Program-made: the position numbers and the translations under genes
Assembly: GCF_014697125.1 (NCBI RefSeq)
Contig: NZ_JACJRG010000001.1
Span: 533,337-597,336, forward strand
DNA from: Anabaena minutissima FACHB-250
GTDB taxonomy: Bacteria > Cyanobacteriota > Cyanobacteriia > Cyanobacteriales > Nostocaceae
Direction: 5' to 3'
DNA: 64,000 nucleotides
The notes under the pieces: model-generated
Seen by the model: the letters and a program-made list of their open reading frames with translations, nothing else
What the model was told of the DNA's origin: nothing
Database searches by the model: none
Shown: in pieces, positions 1 to 7,651 of the stretch
How positions within the stretch are numbered: the stretch's first letter is position 1
Layout of the letters: each line of letters starts with the position of its first letter

Positions 1-324
1 GGTAATGGCTATATAGGCACTTTTAGAAATGCCAGGATTGAAAATTATCCGGCTGCTATGCCGTCAAGTGGTAGCCATTTAATTAGCATCCATGCAAATA
101 GTGCAGGCTATGAAGCAATCCTAGACAATGTATCAAAAGGATTGAGAGCAGAAACATACAATTCAGGCGATCGCTTCCGAATTGGAACGAATGATAAAGC
201 TTTTAATGGTGACATCGCCTTGATACTCGTTTATCCAACATGGATAGATAAAACCTCATACACTCATACATCTTGCGTTGAAGCCATCAAACAATTCTAC
301 CCAAGCCTACCTTTTACACTATGA
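1..324 (+). CDS. LamG/concanavalin-like domain protein, C-terminal part (5' end outside window)
   Basis: The frame is open from the first base, so this is the tail of a larger gene; the ATG at 58 is internal. The visible 107 residues alternate short beta strands and end in a GDIALILVYPTW-like segment, the pattern that closes LamG/concanavalin-A-like lectin domains. In the family such domains bind sugars or form stalks of surface and virion proteins. Binding is inferred; no catalytic residue is visible. The stop overlaps the next start (ATGA), so it is the upstream visible member of the operon that follows. Confidence 0.6.
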   Translation, partial: GNGYIGTFRNARIENYPAAMPSSGSHLISIHANSAGYEAILDNVSKGLRAETYNSGDRFRIGTNDKAFNGDIALILVYPTWIDKTSYTHTSCVEAIKQFYPSLPFTL

Positions 325-941
325 GTTTATTTTGTGAAATAGGTGATAAACCCAAGGTGATTTATAGAGTTAGTGGTGCAACAGAAGACAGCGTTTTTTA
401 TGCTCAAACATCACCAATTGATGTGAATGTCGTGCCATTTGAGAATCCTAATCTACCAGGCGAAATTTACGCTTGGAATTTCAGCACAAACCTAAATCCT
501 AGGTCAACGCTTGCAGAATTAGGGTTTAGGGCTAAAGGAAAGTTAACTGACTTTAGTGTAGGAAACCTACTCAACACCGATACTGTAAACGGTCAGCAAA
601 TCGGTAATTGGTCAGCATCCTTTAAGGATGGAGATGGTAATACTATCTCTGGGAGTGCTATTGGTTATTATCCTGGCGACACACCAACACTAGTTAAATT
701 GTTAGTACCCGGTGAGAAACCACCTACTGATATATGTCAATTACAGGTTAAGGATGCAGGTGGGACACTATTATTTACAGCAAGTGGTAAATGCCCTATT
801 AACTACAAGGTAGCTTGCAGCAACTGTCCCGACGGACAAATTGAATGCAAGCATAATAAATATCCCGGATACTGCTGTATTCCCTGTCAATCTACAGCAT
901 CAAAAATCAATAATTTGGCTGCTAAAACGAGGGCTAAATAA
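321..941 (+). CDS. Unknown beta-rich protein with Cys-rich C-terminus
   Basis: A 206-residue protein of unrecognised family. Residues 1-150 are Thr/Asn/Gly-rich with regular hydrophobic alternation, suggesting a beta sandwich. Residues about 165-190 are a cysteine cluster (CSNCPDG, then IEC, then PGYCCIPC) that could be a small metal-binding or disulfide knot. There is no signal peptide or membrane segment. The start overlaps the previous stop as ATGA and the stop overlaps the next start as TAATG, so translation is probably coupled. A structural or receptor-binding particle component is possible but unproven. Confidence 0.6.
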   Translation: MSLFCEIGDKPKVIYRVSGATEDSVFYAQTSPIDVNVVPFENPNLPGEIYAWNFSTNLNPRSTLAELGFRAKGKLTDFSVGNLLNTDTVNGQQIGNWSASFKDGDGNTISGSAIGYYPGDTPTLVKLLVPGEKPPTDICQLQVKDAGGTLLFTASGKCPINYKVACSNCPDGQIECKHNKYPGYCCIPCQSTASKINNLAAKTRAK

Positions 942-1237
942 TGGCTGAATGCAAAGATATTGATAAAGCATTAGCGAATCTTGCTAAGAAGATAGATGCA
1001 CAGAATCAATGCTGTAATGAGTCAAAAGCAGAAATAAAACGCCTGAAAGATAGAATAGGTGCGCTAGAAAGAGCTAATAAAAACAACAACAACGGCAAGC
1101 AACAGCAAACTAAGCCGCAAGATTTAACACCTATATACAAGCGATTAAATAAATTAGAAAACTACTGTGAAAGTGTGGAGAGTTTCATTAAAGGCATTGA
1201 ACCGCTTATAAAATCATTAGTAGGAATGTTTTTATGA
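941..1237 (+). CDS. Small coiled-coil protein
   Basis: 98 residues, unrecognised. Two heptad-rich helices (about 5-45 and 68-95) flank a low-complexity Asn/Gln/Lys linker (NKNNNNGKQQQTK). Three cysteines occur in the first half, including a CC pair. The layout resembles small scaffolding or chaperone proteins encoded before long coiled-coil proteins, but this is analogy only. It overlaps both neighbours by one to four bases. Confidence 0.55.
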   Translation: MAECKDIDKALANLAKKIDAQNQCCNESKAEIKRLKDRIGALERANKNNNNGKQQQTKPQDLTPIYKRLNKLENYCESVESFIKGIEPLIKSLVGMFL

Positions 1238-3651
1238 GTTTACCTACAACTACTTCAGGAATTAAATATTTAGCTGAAATCACTAAATTAAGTAGAGAGT
1301 TTGGCTATTATGCCAAAGGAGTAAAGCAACTAGCAGACAGCAAAGCACTAAAAAGCCAGTTCACTGCTATTAAAAACGGTACTACAACAGCTAGAAAATT
1401 GGCTGACACTGCTACTAAAAAAGTTGGCGTAGTTGAAAAAGTACAAAATAAGCTACTTGAAAAAGTTCCAGGCGGGGGAAATAGTTTAGATAAAGCTGGT
1501 AAGGCGGGTGGAAGCTTGGCAGCCCTTATCGCTATTGGTGGAGTTGCAGCAATTGTGGCAATTCAAGCTTTACTACAGCGTGTAATCAATGACTCTACAC
1601 TCAATGATTTAGATTATTTAAGAAGTGAAACCCAAAAATCATTCGACCGTTACCAGAAAACTGTAATAGCTATACGCAGCGTAGAAGCGCAAGTAAAACA
1701 ATTCAAACAAGAAGACCAACGGACACGAGACAGAATTTATGCTGTAGAAAAACAGCAACCCAAAATTAGAGAAGATGCTAACAACGCACTCTATGAAACT
1801 AGGCAAGGGAGAAAGATTATTGATGGGCAACTAGCAAAATACGCTAGTGATATCGCTGCATTAAAATCTCAATTTGAGAAGTTGTTAGGCACTGCTAACA
1901 ATAACTTTCAGAAAACTATAGAAACCACCATTGCAAGTTTACAGAAAGCATTGCAACAAGCTAACTCTCAAATTGAATCCATTAATACAAAGGTAAACAA
2001 GCCCGGTTCTACTAACGATATTGTTAAACTCAACTCAGAAATAGAAAAGCTTAATAATCGTGTTGTAGCTGCTGAGAAAATTACTAAAACAGTTCCCTCT
2101 GCAATCCAAAAAGCTGTAGAAATTAGTGGCGACACGACAGTCAAAGCTGTTAATGCTGCATTTGCTCCAATACAGCAAGCACAACGACGCTGGGGTGTTA
2201 GCGTCACCCCAGCCACGGTAACACCAGCACAGATAACTTACTCGGAGGGTGGTATTGTTGTTCCCCGGCTGGCCACTGTGACACCAGCACAGGTGACTTA
2301 CTCGGATTTCTCCACTTCAGATATTGGCTTGCAAATTAAGGTCAACCAGGAAAGGGCAGACGATACCCTTAAACGTCAAATCACTGCTACGGCTGGCGGG
2401 GTTTCAACAGCATTTGAGCAAATCGCTCAAGCAAGAGCTATTGCAGATGCAGCTTTGAGAGAAGCAAAGATTAAGGGCGTGCCGGATACTTCCCAGCTTG
2501 AGAGTCGATTGAAAGAAACTGACAGGCAATTAGCGGCTGATATCTCAGGACTTAAAACGCGGATAGGAGACATTGACAGGGTGAACGAAGCGGGAAACAA
2601 GAAATTAGACCAATTCAATGGAAAGCTTGACCAGATAATTCCTTTACTGGGTTTGATTCCTGGCCGAGTCGCGACCACTATTAAGCCCAATCTACTTACA
2701 GCACCACAAATAGAAGCGGCAACTGGTAACGCTATCTGTAAAAGCCTAAATGGTGGCTGTGGTAAAGCTTCGGTGGACGATGCTGTAAGCAGAATCAATC
2801 AGCACAATACTAATAATACTGGCAGCGTGCTGGACGCTGTAAATACTGGAGCTAACGCTGCATTGCTAACGGGACAGCAAACAATTCTCGCTAGACTCGG
2901 TGATCAACTTCCCGGTGGAATTGGGGGGAAACTCACAAGGTTTAGCCAGTGGCTACAGCTTGACCGGGCTTTAAACCTTCTCACCTTTGCCGCTACTGTT
3001 CATAATGCCTTTCAACTTTCTAATGACATTGCAGTTACTCTCGGTAGTGCTTTAAGCAATGTACTCCAGCTTATTGGAATTAAAAATGATGAAGGAGGCG
3101 CATTAGATATAGGTCAGATAATCAATAGCACTGTAGAGAATTTAGTAAAAGGAATTGTTGGGGCTGAAAATTATCAGCAAATGTCTGAAACATTTGCCAA
3201 AGCTAATCGGATTTATCAAGCTACAACCAATGTTTTAAACAGCTTTTTAAATCTCTCACAAACTATCTTACAAGCATCTGAATTAATAGCGGCTTACACC
3301 GGAAGAATAGGGAATGCTTTAAGAAAATCGGGTGAAGTTTTGGAGTCCGCTTATGGCTGGATGAACCCGCAGCCAAAATTTAATAGGGTTACTCAATTTT
3401 TAGAAGGCTTGCAAAATGGAGCTAGCACCATTCAAATGGTGACACAAGCCCCCTTGGATGTGGTGAATGCAACGACTGAATTTACTACAGCCGCTACAGA
3501 CTTTGTTAAAGCCGTTAAGGAAGACGATAAGCCAGAAAACCAACCCACACCCACACCAGAACCAGACCAATTAAAAGCGGTAGAAACCGCATCAAAATTA
3601 GTTAGTGCTGGTTTGGAACTGATTGATTTAGATTTCGAGGCAGACGAATAA
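1234..3651 (+). CDS. Long coiled-coil protein with one hydrophobic segment (tape-measure-like architecture)
   Basis: 805 residues, the largest gene of the operon. A basic amphipathic N-terminus leads to a Gly/Ala-rich hydrophobic segment at about 92-115 (SLAALIAIGGVAAIVAIQAL). A long Gln/Lys/Glu coiled coil runs from about 125 to 300, followed by a duplicated TVTPAQ(I/V)TYS motif near 330-352. A second helical half contains another hydrophobic stretch (about 565-620), and the C-terminus is acidic with a Pro-Thr repeat near 770. Length, helicity and hydrophobic segments resemble phage tape-measure or secretion-stalk proteins, but no peptidase or tail domain is recognised. The start overlaps the previous stop (ATGA). 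Confidence 0.6.
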   Translation: MSLPTTTSGIKYLAEITKLSREFGYYAKGVKQLADSKALKSQFTAIKNGTTTARKLADTATKKVGVVEKVQNKLLEKVPGGGNSLDKAGKAGGSLAALIAIGGVAAIVAIQALLQRVINDSTLNDLDYLRSETQKSFDRYQKTVIAIRSVEAQVKQFKQEDQRTRDRIYAVEKQQPKIREDANNALYETRQGRKIIDGQLAKYASDIAALKSQFEKLLGTANNNFQKTIETTIASLQKALQQANSQIESINTKVNKPGSTNDIVKLNSEIEKLNNRVVAAEKITKTVPSAIQKAVEISGDTTVKAVNAAFAPIQQAQRRWGVSVTPATVTPAQITYSEGGIVVPRLATVTPAQVTYSDFSTSDIGLQIKVNQERADDTLKRQITATAGGVSTAFEQIAQARAIADAALREAKIKGVPDTSQLESRLKETDRQLAADISGLKTRIGDIDRVNEAGNKKLDQFNGKLDQIIPLLGLIPGRVATTIKPNLLTAPQIEAATGNAICKSLNGGCGKASVDDAVSRINQHNTNNTGSVLDAVNTGANAALLTGQQTILARLGDQLPGGIGGKLTRFSQWLQLDRALNLLTFAATVHNAFQLSNDIAVTLGSALSNVLQLIGIKNDEGGALDIGQIINSTVENLVKGIVGAENYQQMSETFAKANRIYQATTNVLNSFLNLSQTILQASELIAAYTGRIGNALRKSGEVLESAYGWMNPQPKFNRVTQFLEGLQNGASTIQMVTQAPLDVVNATTEFTTAATDFVKAVKEDDKPENQPTPTPEPDQLKAVETASKLVSAGLELIDLDFEADE

Positions 3652-3653
3652 TT

Positions 3654-4475
3654 ATGGCGTTACCAGACAATTTTAATGAGTGGGAACACCTCCAAGATAC
3701 GGTAAGGCTTTGGCACAATAAGGCCGTCGCGAACTGGTTTCGTAATCAAAAAGTTGATAGTCTTGAAACCCCCAAAGAAGCTTTACGCGTCGCCTGCACC
3801 ATGAAAGACGGCGATACCTCGACCATGACCATGATGAGACTTTGGTTATTTGAGGTAACGGCTGGGAGACTGCAATCGGTGCAAACTCCTATATATGGTA
3901 TTCCTGTTGAGGATCTTCAAGCTGAAGTTACATTCAAACCACAGGTGCATTTACACTTTCAAGAGCGATACCCATATATAGCGGATAGAATACGCCCAGT
4001 TAGGGGGGAAATTAGCTTCCGCATCATGAACGAAACGGGGGCTACATGGACTAGAGCTAAATCGGAAGAATTAGCAAGGGATATAAAAAGAGAATTTGGA
4101 TCACCCATTTTTGTATGGGAGAAAGGCAAATATGTTTATTATTACAAGGACGTTGAAAACGGTTATCAGTTGCGGATGTATGTAAAAACTAAAGCCGAGG
4201 GCGAGCGATTAACACGGGCTGTCTTAGCTATTCGCGGTCATGCTTTTAATGATGATTATTCTGATTTTGTAGAAAATACCCGCACTTATCCCAACAATCC
4301 AGGCACACAAATTATTTACGGTCAGTCAACGCCAAAGCCCATTAAACGTCCAACGGCTGACGTTAGATTTAGGTATGCCCAATTAATGTTACATGGTCGA
4401 ACTAAGGTGATTAATTTGGTATGCACGCCAGAAGTCGCACTACGACAGGTTATTGAGAAACTTAATGTCGTTTAG
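3654..4475 (+). CDS. Unknown operon protein, 273 aa
   Basis: A mixed alpha/beta soluble protein with no recognised domain. It is rich in aromatic and charged residues (WEHLQDTVRLWHNKAVANWF at the N-terminus; YVYYYKDVENGYQLRMYV in the middle). There is no membrane segment or signal peptide. It starts two bases after the previous stop, so it is certainly co-transcribed. The family is unknown to me. Position between the long coiled-coil protein and the small beta-rich proteins would suit a connector or adaptor in a particle module, which is inference. Confidence 0.6.
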   Translation: MALPDNFNEWEHLQDTVRLWHNKAVANWFRNQKVDSLETPKEALRVACTMKDGDTSTMTMMRLWLFEVTAGRLQSVQTPIYGIPVEDLQAEVTFKPQVHLHFQERYPYIADRIRPVRGEISFRIMNETGATWTRAKSEELARDIKREFGSPIFVWEKGKYVYYYKDVENGYQLRMYVKTKAEGERLTRAVLAIRGHAFNDDYSDFVENTRTYPNNPGTQIIYGQSTPKPIKRPTADVRFRYAQLMLHGRTKVINLVCTPEVALRQVIEKLNVV

Positions 4476-4608
4476 AAAATTTTCGCCAATACTTAGATAT
4501 CGGTATGAATTTTTCACCAGTAAAACCGTGTTAGATATTGGGTATCAATCATTACCGAGTGTCACCAAATCATGGTTAAACGATTTAACAATTTGGATGC
4601 AGCGTTAA
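4465..4608 (+). CDS. Possible overlapping small ORF, 47 aa
   Basis: An ATG at 4465 inside the end of the 273-residue gene opens a 47-codon frame ending TAA at 4606-4608, inside the start of the 194-residue gene. It spans the widest gap between consecutive genes of this operon. The product would be basic and aromatic (begins MSFRKFSPILRYRYEFF). Overlapping starts and stops are the rule in this operon, which favours it, but there is no clear ribosome-binding site and no recognised family. It could equally be noncoding spacer. Confidence 0.3.
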   Translation: MSFRKFSPILRYRYEFFTSKTVLDIGYQSLPSVTKSWLNDLTIWMQR

Positions 4609-5156
4609 AGTATCTCCGGCCAGCGACAGTCGGGGAAGATGGGGTAGTTCCAGATGCACCAGCAGGAACACCATTAAAAAAATATCAAGATTGGAAAGCA
4701 GGCAAAGTTGATATTGATTACCCCCGCGCAGGGTCTTCAAATCCTGGGCGATTAAATAGTATATCTATTAAACCGTTTGCATTACCAGCAGCGTCAACGG
4801 ATGAATATGTGACCGTTATCTCTGACCGAGCGCAAGTACAGTACGCATTATTTGGGCTGAGTGCAGCCGCCTTGGGAATCGCTGACGTTGATAATAATGA
4901 TATTCGTGCCAAAGGCTTCAAGCCGGCTAAAGCTTCTTGTCGCAACGTCACTGGCACGACCGCCTCAACTGTAACCAGCAAACTTACAGGACTTCCCTAC
5001 AAAACTAAAGCTGATGTAGGTTATTCCTTCCCCTTTGGGGCGATTACAGCCCAACCCAGTTACAGCGACCAAAAAGCGACTATTCTATCTTTGGTCGTTG
5101 CAACTTCAGCCGCCAACGCCGTTAAATCTGTATCCTTCACCCCTGAGCGATTCTGA
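4572..5156 (+). CDS. Small beta-rich protein, candidate structural subunit
   Basis: 194 residues, unrecognised. Composition is Ala/Thr/Ser/Val-rich, with regular short strands, a single cysteine and few Met, as in many small coat or sheath subunits. The N-terminus is basic and amphipathic (MVKRFNNLDAALKYLRP). No catalytic motif is seen. The stop overlaps the next start (TGATG). The idea of an abundant structural subunit rests on composition, size and operon position only. Confidence 0.55.
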   Translation: MVKRFNNLDAALKYLRPATVGEDGVVPDAPAGTPLKKYQDWKAGKVDIDYPRAGSSNPGRLNSISIKPFALPAASTDEYVTVISDRAQVQYALFGLSAAALGIADVDNNDIRAKGFKPAKASCRNVTGTTASTVTSKLTGLPYKTKADVGYSFPFGAITAQPSYSDQKATILSLVVATSAANAVKSVSFTPERF

Positions 5157-5383
5157 TGATCAGCGACTTGATTAAATGTGAAATTCTTATTGTTCCTCAA
5201 ACTTCAGAAGAAGAAATAAGCGATTTAATCAAGCGGGAAGAAATTTCATATTTAGCCAATTTACGATTAGCTAAGGGTGAAATTTCTTTCCAAGACTATC
5301 TTGATTGCTTAGAATTGGCAGGCGTGAACATTGATGAATATCTACCGATTGTAGATACAAACTGTAGATTAGCGGGCTATTAG
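5156..5383 (+). CDS. Small acidic unknown protein, 75 aa
   Basis: An acidic, helix-rich 75-residue protein. Two similar segments, ISDLIKCE near the start and ISDLIKREE near residue 21, suggest an internal repeat. The middle (LAKGEISFQDYLDCLELAGVN) resembles short helical bundles that bind partner proteins. The start overlaps the previous stop and the next gene begins one base after its TAG, so it is embedded in the operon. Function unknown. Confidence 0.5.
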   Translation: MISDLIKCEILIVPQTSEEEISDLIKREEISYLANLRLAKGEISFQDYLDCLELAGVNIDEYLPIVDTNCRLAGY

Positions 5384-5384
5384 T

Positions 5385-5855
5385 ATGGGGAGAGTAGTAG
5401 AATTTAACGCCGCGAATTGGGAGCAATTAATTAATTATTCTGCTGCGGCTGCAATCATGAGTGAGAATGTTTATGTTCCACTTCTCCCCCTAGAGTCGCC
5501 TACTTTTTTAGAGAATAATATTATCGCTGTTTACATCACTACTACTATCCCCAACGGTAGACGTTGGAACTTTGGGGGGAAGGTGGAACGCAGGTTTATA
5601 TCTGGGCTTACCGTTGGTGGTAACACTGATGCAGCCGGGGACATTCAGCCCATTTGGTTGAATAAAATCACGACTATTCTATTTACCAAAATAACCGCTA
5701 GTTATTCGCTAAAGTTCTACTTCCCCGACTGGTTTAAGGATGTTCAGCTTCAGTGTTGGCAGTACACCGGGATAGACGATACACAAGAAAATATTGTGTT
5801 AGCTGAAGAATTCTCTAATATAAATTTCAAACTAGACCAATTAATTAATAACTGA
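5385..5855 (+). CDS. Unknown beta-rich operon protein, 156 aa
   Basis: A 156-residue protein with many beta-prone stretches (IIAVYITTTIPNGRRWNFGG and others) and a short amphipathic tail ending KLDQLINN. No known domain, signal peptide or membrane helix. It lies one base after the preceding stop. Size and composition fit a minor structural protein, but nothing in the sequence is diagnostic. Confidence 0.5.
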   Translation: MGRVVEFNAANWEQLINYSAAAAIMSENVYVPLLPLESPTFLENNIIAVYITTTIPNGRRWNFGGKVERRFISGLTVGGNTDAAGDIQPIWLNKITTILFTKITASYSLKFYFPDWFKDVQLQCWQYTGIDDTQENIVLAEEFSNINFKLDQLINN

Positions 5856-5866
5856 GGACAAATTAC

Positions 5867-6232
5867 ATGAAGGTTGATATTAATAACGCCTTCACTGTTC
5901 TATCTATTCTATTTATGTCGGTAGCTGGGGTTTATCGCTTGGCGCAAATAGAAGCGAACATCAACGCCAAAATAACCAAAGTCGAAAATGATTTATTAAT
6001 TGCCATTGAACATCTGAAAGATAATTTTGTAGATAGGCTGTACACAGTTGAAAAAAAGTTAGACGTACACCTTACCGAATACGGAGAGAAAAAATTATTT
6101 GCAGAATATAGGCACAATGCAACCGATAAGCTAGTTGAACACAAGTTCAACCGTCTTAGTGGACTAATCAAACAGCTTTCAGGCTTTTTACACAAAGAAT
6201 CAGGCTTTGTTCTGAGGGACGACGAATATTAG
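5867..6232 (+). CDS. Membrane-anchored coiled-coil protein
   Basis: 121 residues. An N-terminal hydrophobic helix (about 7-25, FTVLSILFMSVAGVYRL) is followed by heptad-rich helix to about residue 75 and a basic C-terminal part. This is the layout of spanin-, holin-accessory- or stator-like small membrane proteins, without a specific family match. An AGGACAAATTAC stretch before the ATG supplies a plausible ribosome-binding site. It is the last member of the main operon before a short gap and a new promoter-like sequence. Confidence 0.5.
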   Translation: MKVDINNAFTVLSILFMSVAGVYRLAQIEANINAKITKVENDLLIAIEHLKDNFVDRLYTVEKKLDVHLTEYGEKKLFAEYRHNATDKLVEHKFNRLSGLIKQLSGFLHKESGFVLRDDEY

Positions 6233-6234
6233 AT

Positions 6235-6300
6235 TTTACTTTAACTTATGGCTAATTCACCTATAATGCCTTGTAACACGGCAATATAGGGATTTTTTTT
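6235..6300 (+). promoter_or_regulatory. Promoter-like region before the small regulator gene
   Basis: A consensus -10 hexamer TATAAT lies at 6262-6267, preceded by weak -35-like TTAACT at 6241. Just downstream, 6271-6285 (TTGTAACACGGCAAT) shares the 10-mer ACACGGCAAT with 6447-6456 inside the next gene, and TGCC/GGCA half-sites flank it. This could be an operator for the downstream protein. Assignment is by sequence resemblance only. Confidence 0.35.
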
Positions 6301-6648
6301 ATGGCTAAGGGTGGCAAGACTTCAACCACATGGGCAAGGGGTAGCAGTTGGCAGCATGGCGAGACGAAAGTAATTCGTGTTCCTGTTGCCTTAGAAGCCG
6401 AAGTCATGGCTTATGCTAGGGCATTAGATAGCGGTAAAGCCGTGTTACACGGCAATGATGCCGAGGTGATTCTAACCGCAATCGCGGCTTATATTGAACT
6501 GAGAAAAGCCAGCCGCCACAATAACCAGCACAACCAAGCAAAGGAATTAGATATTAGTGCTAGGACTTGGGACGAACTGCGAAAATTCGCCAAGCTAGTA
6601 GAAGAATCGCCCCAAGTGTTGGGACTAAATGAAACTCGCTTGCAATAA
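6301..6648 (+). CDS. Small putative DNA-binding regulator
   Basis: 115 residues. After a basic, Gly/Ser-rich start comes ETKVIRVPVALEAEVMAYAR, a strand-then-helix pattern (residues about 22-45) typical of ribbon-helix-helix style regulators common in cyanobacterial accessory regions. The rest is helical. It probably controls the element it sits in, judged from position and a putative repeated operator motif upstream. The RHH assignment is tentative because the second helix is not obvious. It is the last plus-strand gene of the accessory block. Confidence 0.45.
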   Translation: MAKGGKTSTTWARGSSWQHGETKVIRVPVALEAEVMAYARALDSGKAVLHGNDAEVILTAIAAYIELRKASRHNNQHNQAKELDISARTWDELRKFAKLVEESPQVLGLNETRLQ

Positions 6649-6831
6649 TTTCTGGATGAAAAAATGGGTTACTGGTGTAAATCTAGTAGCGCATCAGTAG
6701 CAAAATTTGTTACTACGCCGTATTATGAGCTAGAAGCCTGATGCAGTAAATGAACTACGACTTATAAGCCCAAACAGCGTGTAAGTATTTTCAGCAAACA
6801 TCAATCTAAAGCTTACTTACGGAGATTGTTA

Positions 6832-7611
6832 ATGCAGCTTCTTGAATTTCCCAGTGTCGCAGTCATAGCAGGCGAAAATGCTGTTGCTGTGACTCAACTT
6901 CCTACTATATGGCAAGATATTGCTAAAGGTGCAGTCAATACCGGACTCTGCAATCCAAAGGTGTATGTTGAGATGGCGCAGTTGTTCTTATACAAGTTAG
7001 AACAGGGTGATGTTGACTTGTTTAACGAACGTCCAGAAATTAGCCACCTCAAGCAGTCATTTTGTCAGTTATTTGGGCAATTAGCACGAGAAACTCTAGA
7101 GTTCTATGGTCATGATTTCCTGACTCATAACTATCCCAATTTTGGGGAAATTTTGCGGAATTTAGAGTTAAAGGGGTGTGATTATGCTGATGAAGTCAAA
7201 GTGGCACAGATTGGCTTAGAACTTTTCAATGAGTTTGGTTATGAACTCCCAGCCAGTTTTTATCATGTGCATTTAGCCCCAATTTATCGAGATCATGTGT
7301 TTGAAGAACGCGCCTTGAGATTTGACAAGCGGGATATCACACACAAGCGTTCTTGGGATGCGATACTTCATGCCTGTAAAGTATTTGCCATGCAAATGAA
7401 GGTGCAAAGTATTGCTTCTAGATATGGTTTTACTTATCAGCATGGTTGCGGTTGTAACTCGCATCTCTCGGCGATTGATTTATCTCGTGGCGTATTTGAG
7501 TATGAATTAAGTCCAGAAAAACGCGATCGCTGGATTCGCAGTTTTATCTGGACTGCTTGGTATGAGTATGCTTTCTTTCCTATTGTGCCGAATACCAGTT
7601 ATTTGGTGTAG
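6832..7611 (+). CDS. Conserved-looking hypothetical protein, 259 aa
   Basis: I do not recognise the family. A TTG six bases upstream is possible, but the ATG at 6832 sits seven bases after GGAG (6821-6824) and is preferred. The protein is soluble and mostly helical, with a His/Cys cluster near residue 205 (YQHGCGCNSHLSAID) that could bind metal, and aromatic residues at the end (RSFIWTAWYEYAFF). HIP1 sites and base composition match the host rather than the block to the left, so this is probably the first core gene. Confidence 0.6.
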   Translation: MQLLEFPSVAVIAGENAVAVTQLPTIWQDIAKGAVNTGLCNPKVYVEMAQLFLYKLEQGDVDLFNERPEISHLKQSFCQLFGQLARETLEFYGHDFLTHNYPNFGEILRNLELKGCDYADEVKVAQIGLELFNEFGYELPASFYHVHLAPIYRDHVFEERALRFDKRDITHKRSWDAILHACKVFAMQMKVQSIASRYGFTYQHGCGCNSHLSAIDLSRGVFEYELSPEKRDRWIRSFIWTAWYEYAFFPIVPNTSYLV

Positions 7612-7651
7612 GGATTGGGGACTGGGGAAATCGAAGAGTTTTCCCTAGCCT

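Noticed and set aside
1..6648. Calling the left block a tailed prophage
   Set aside because: No terminase, portal, capsid, sheath, baseplate, lysin or integrase motif is visible; only the architecture is suggestive.
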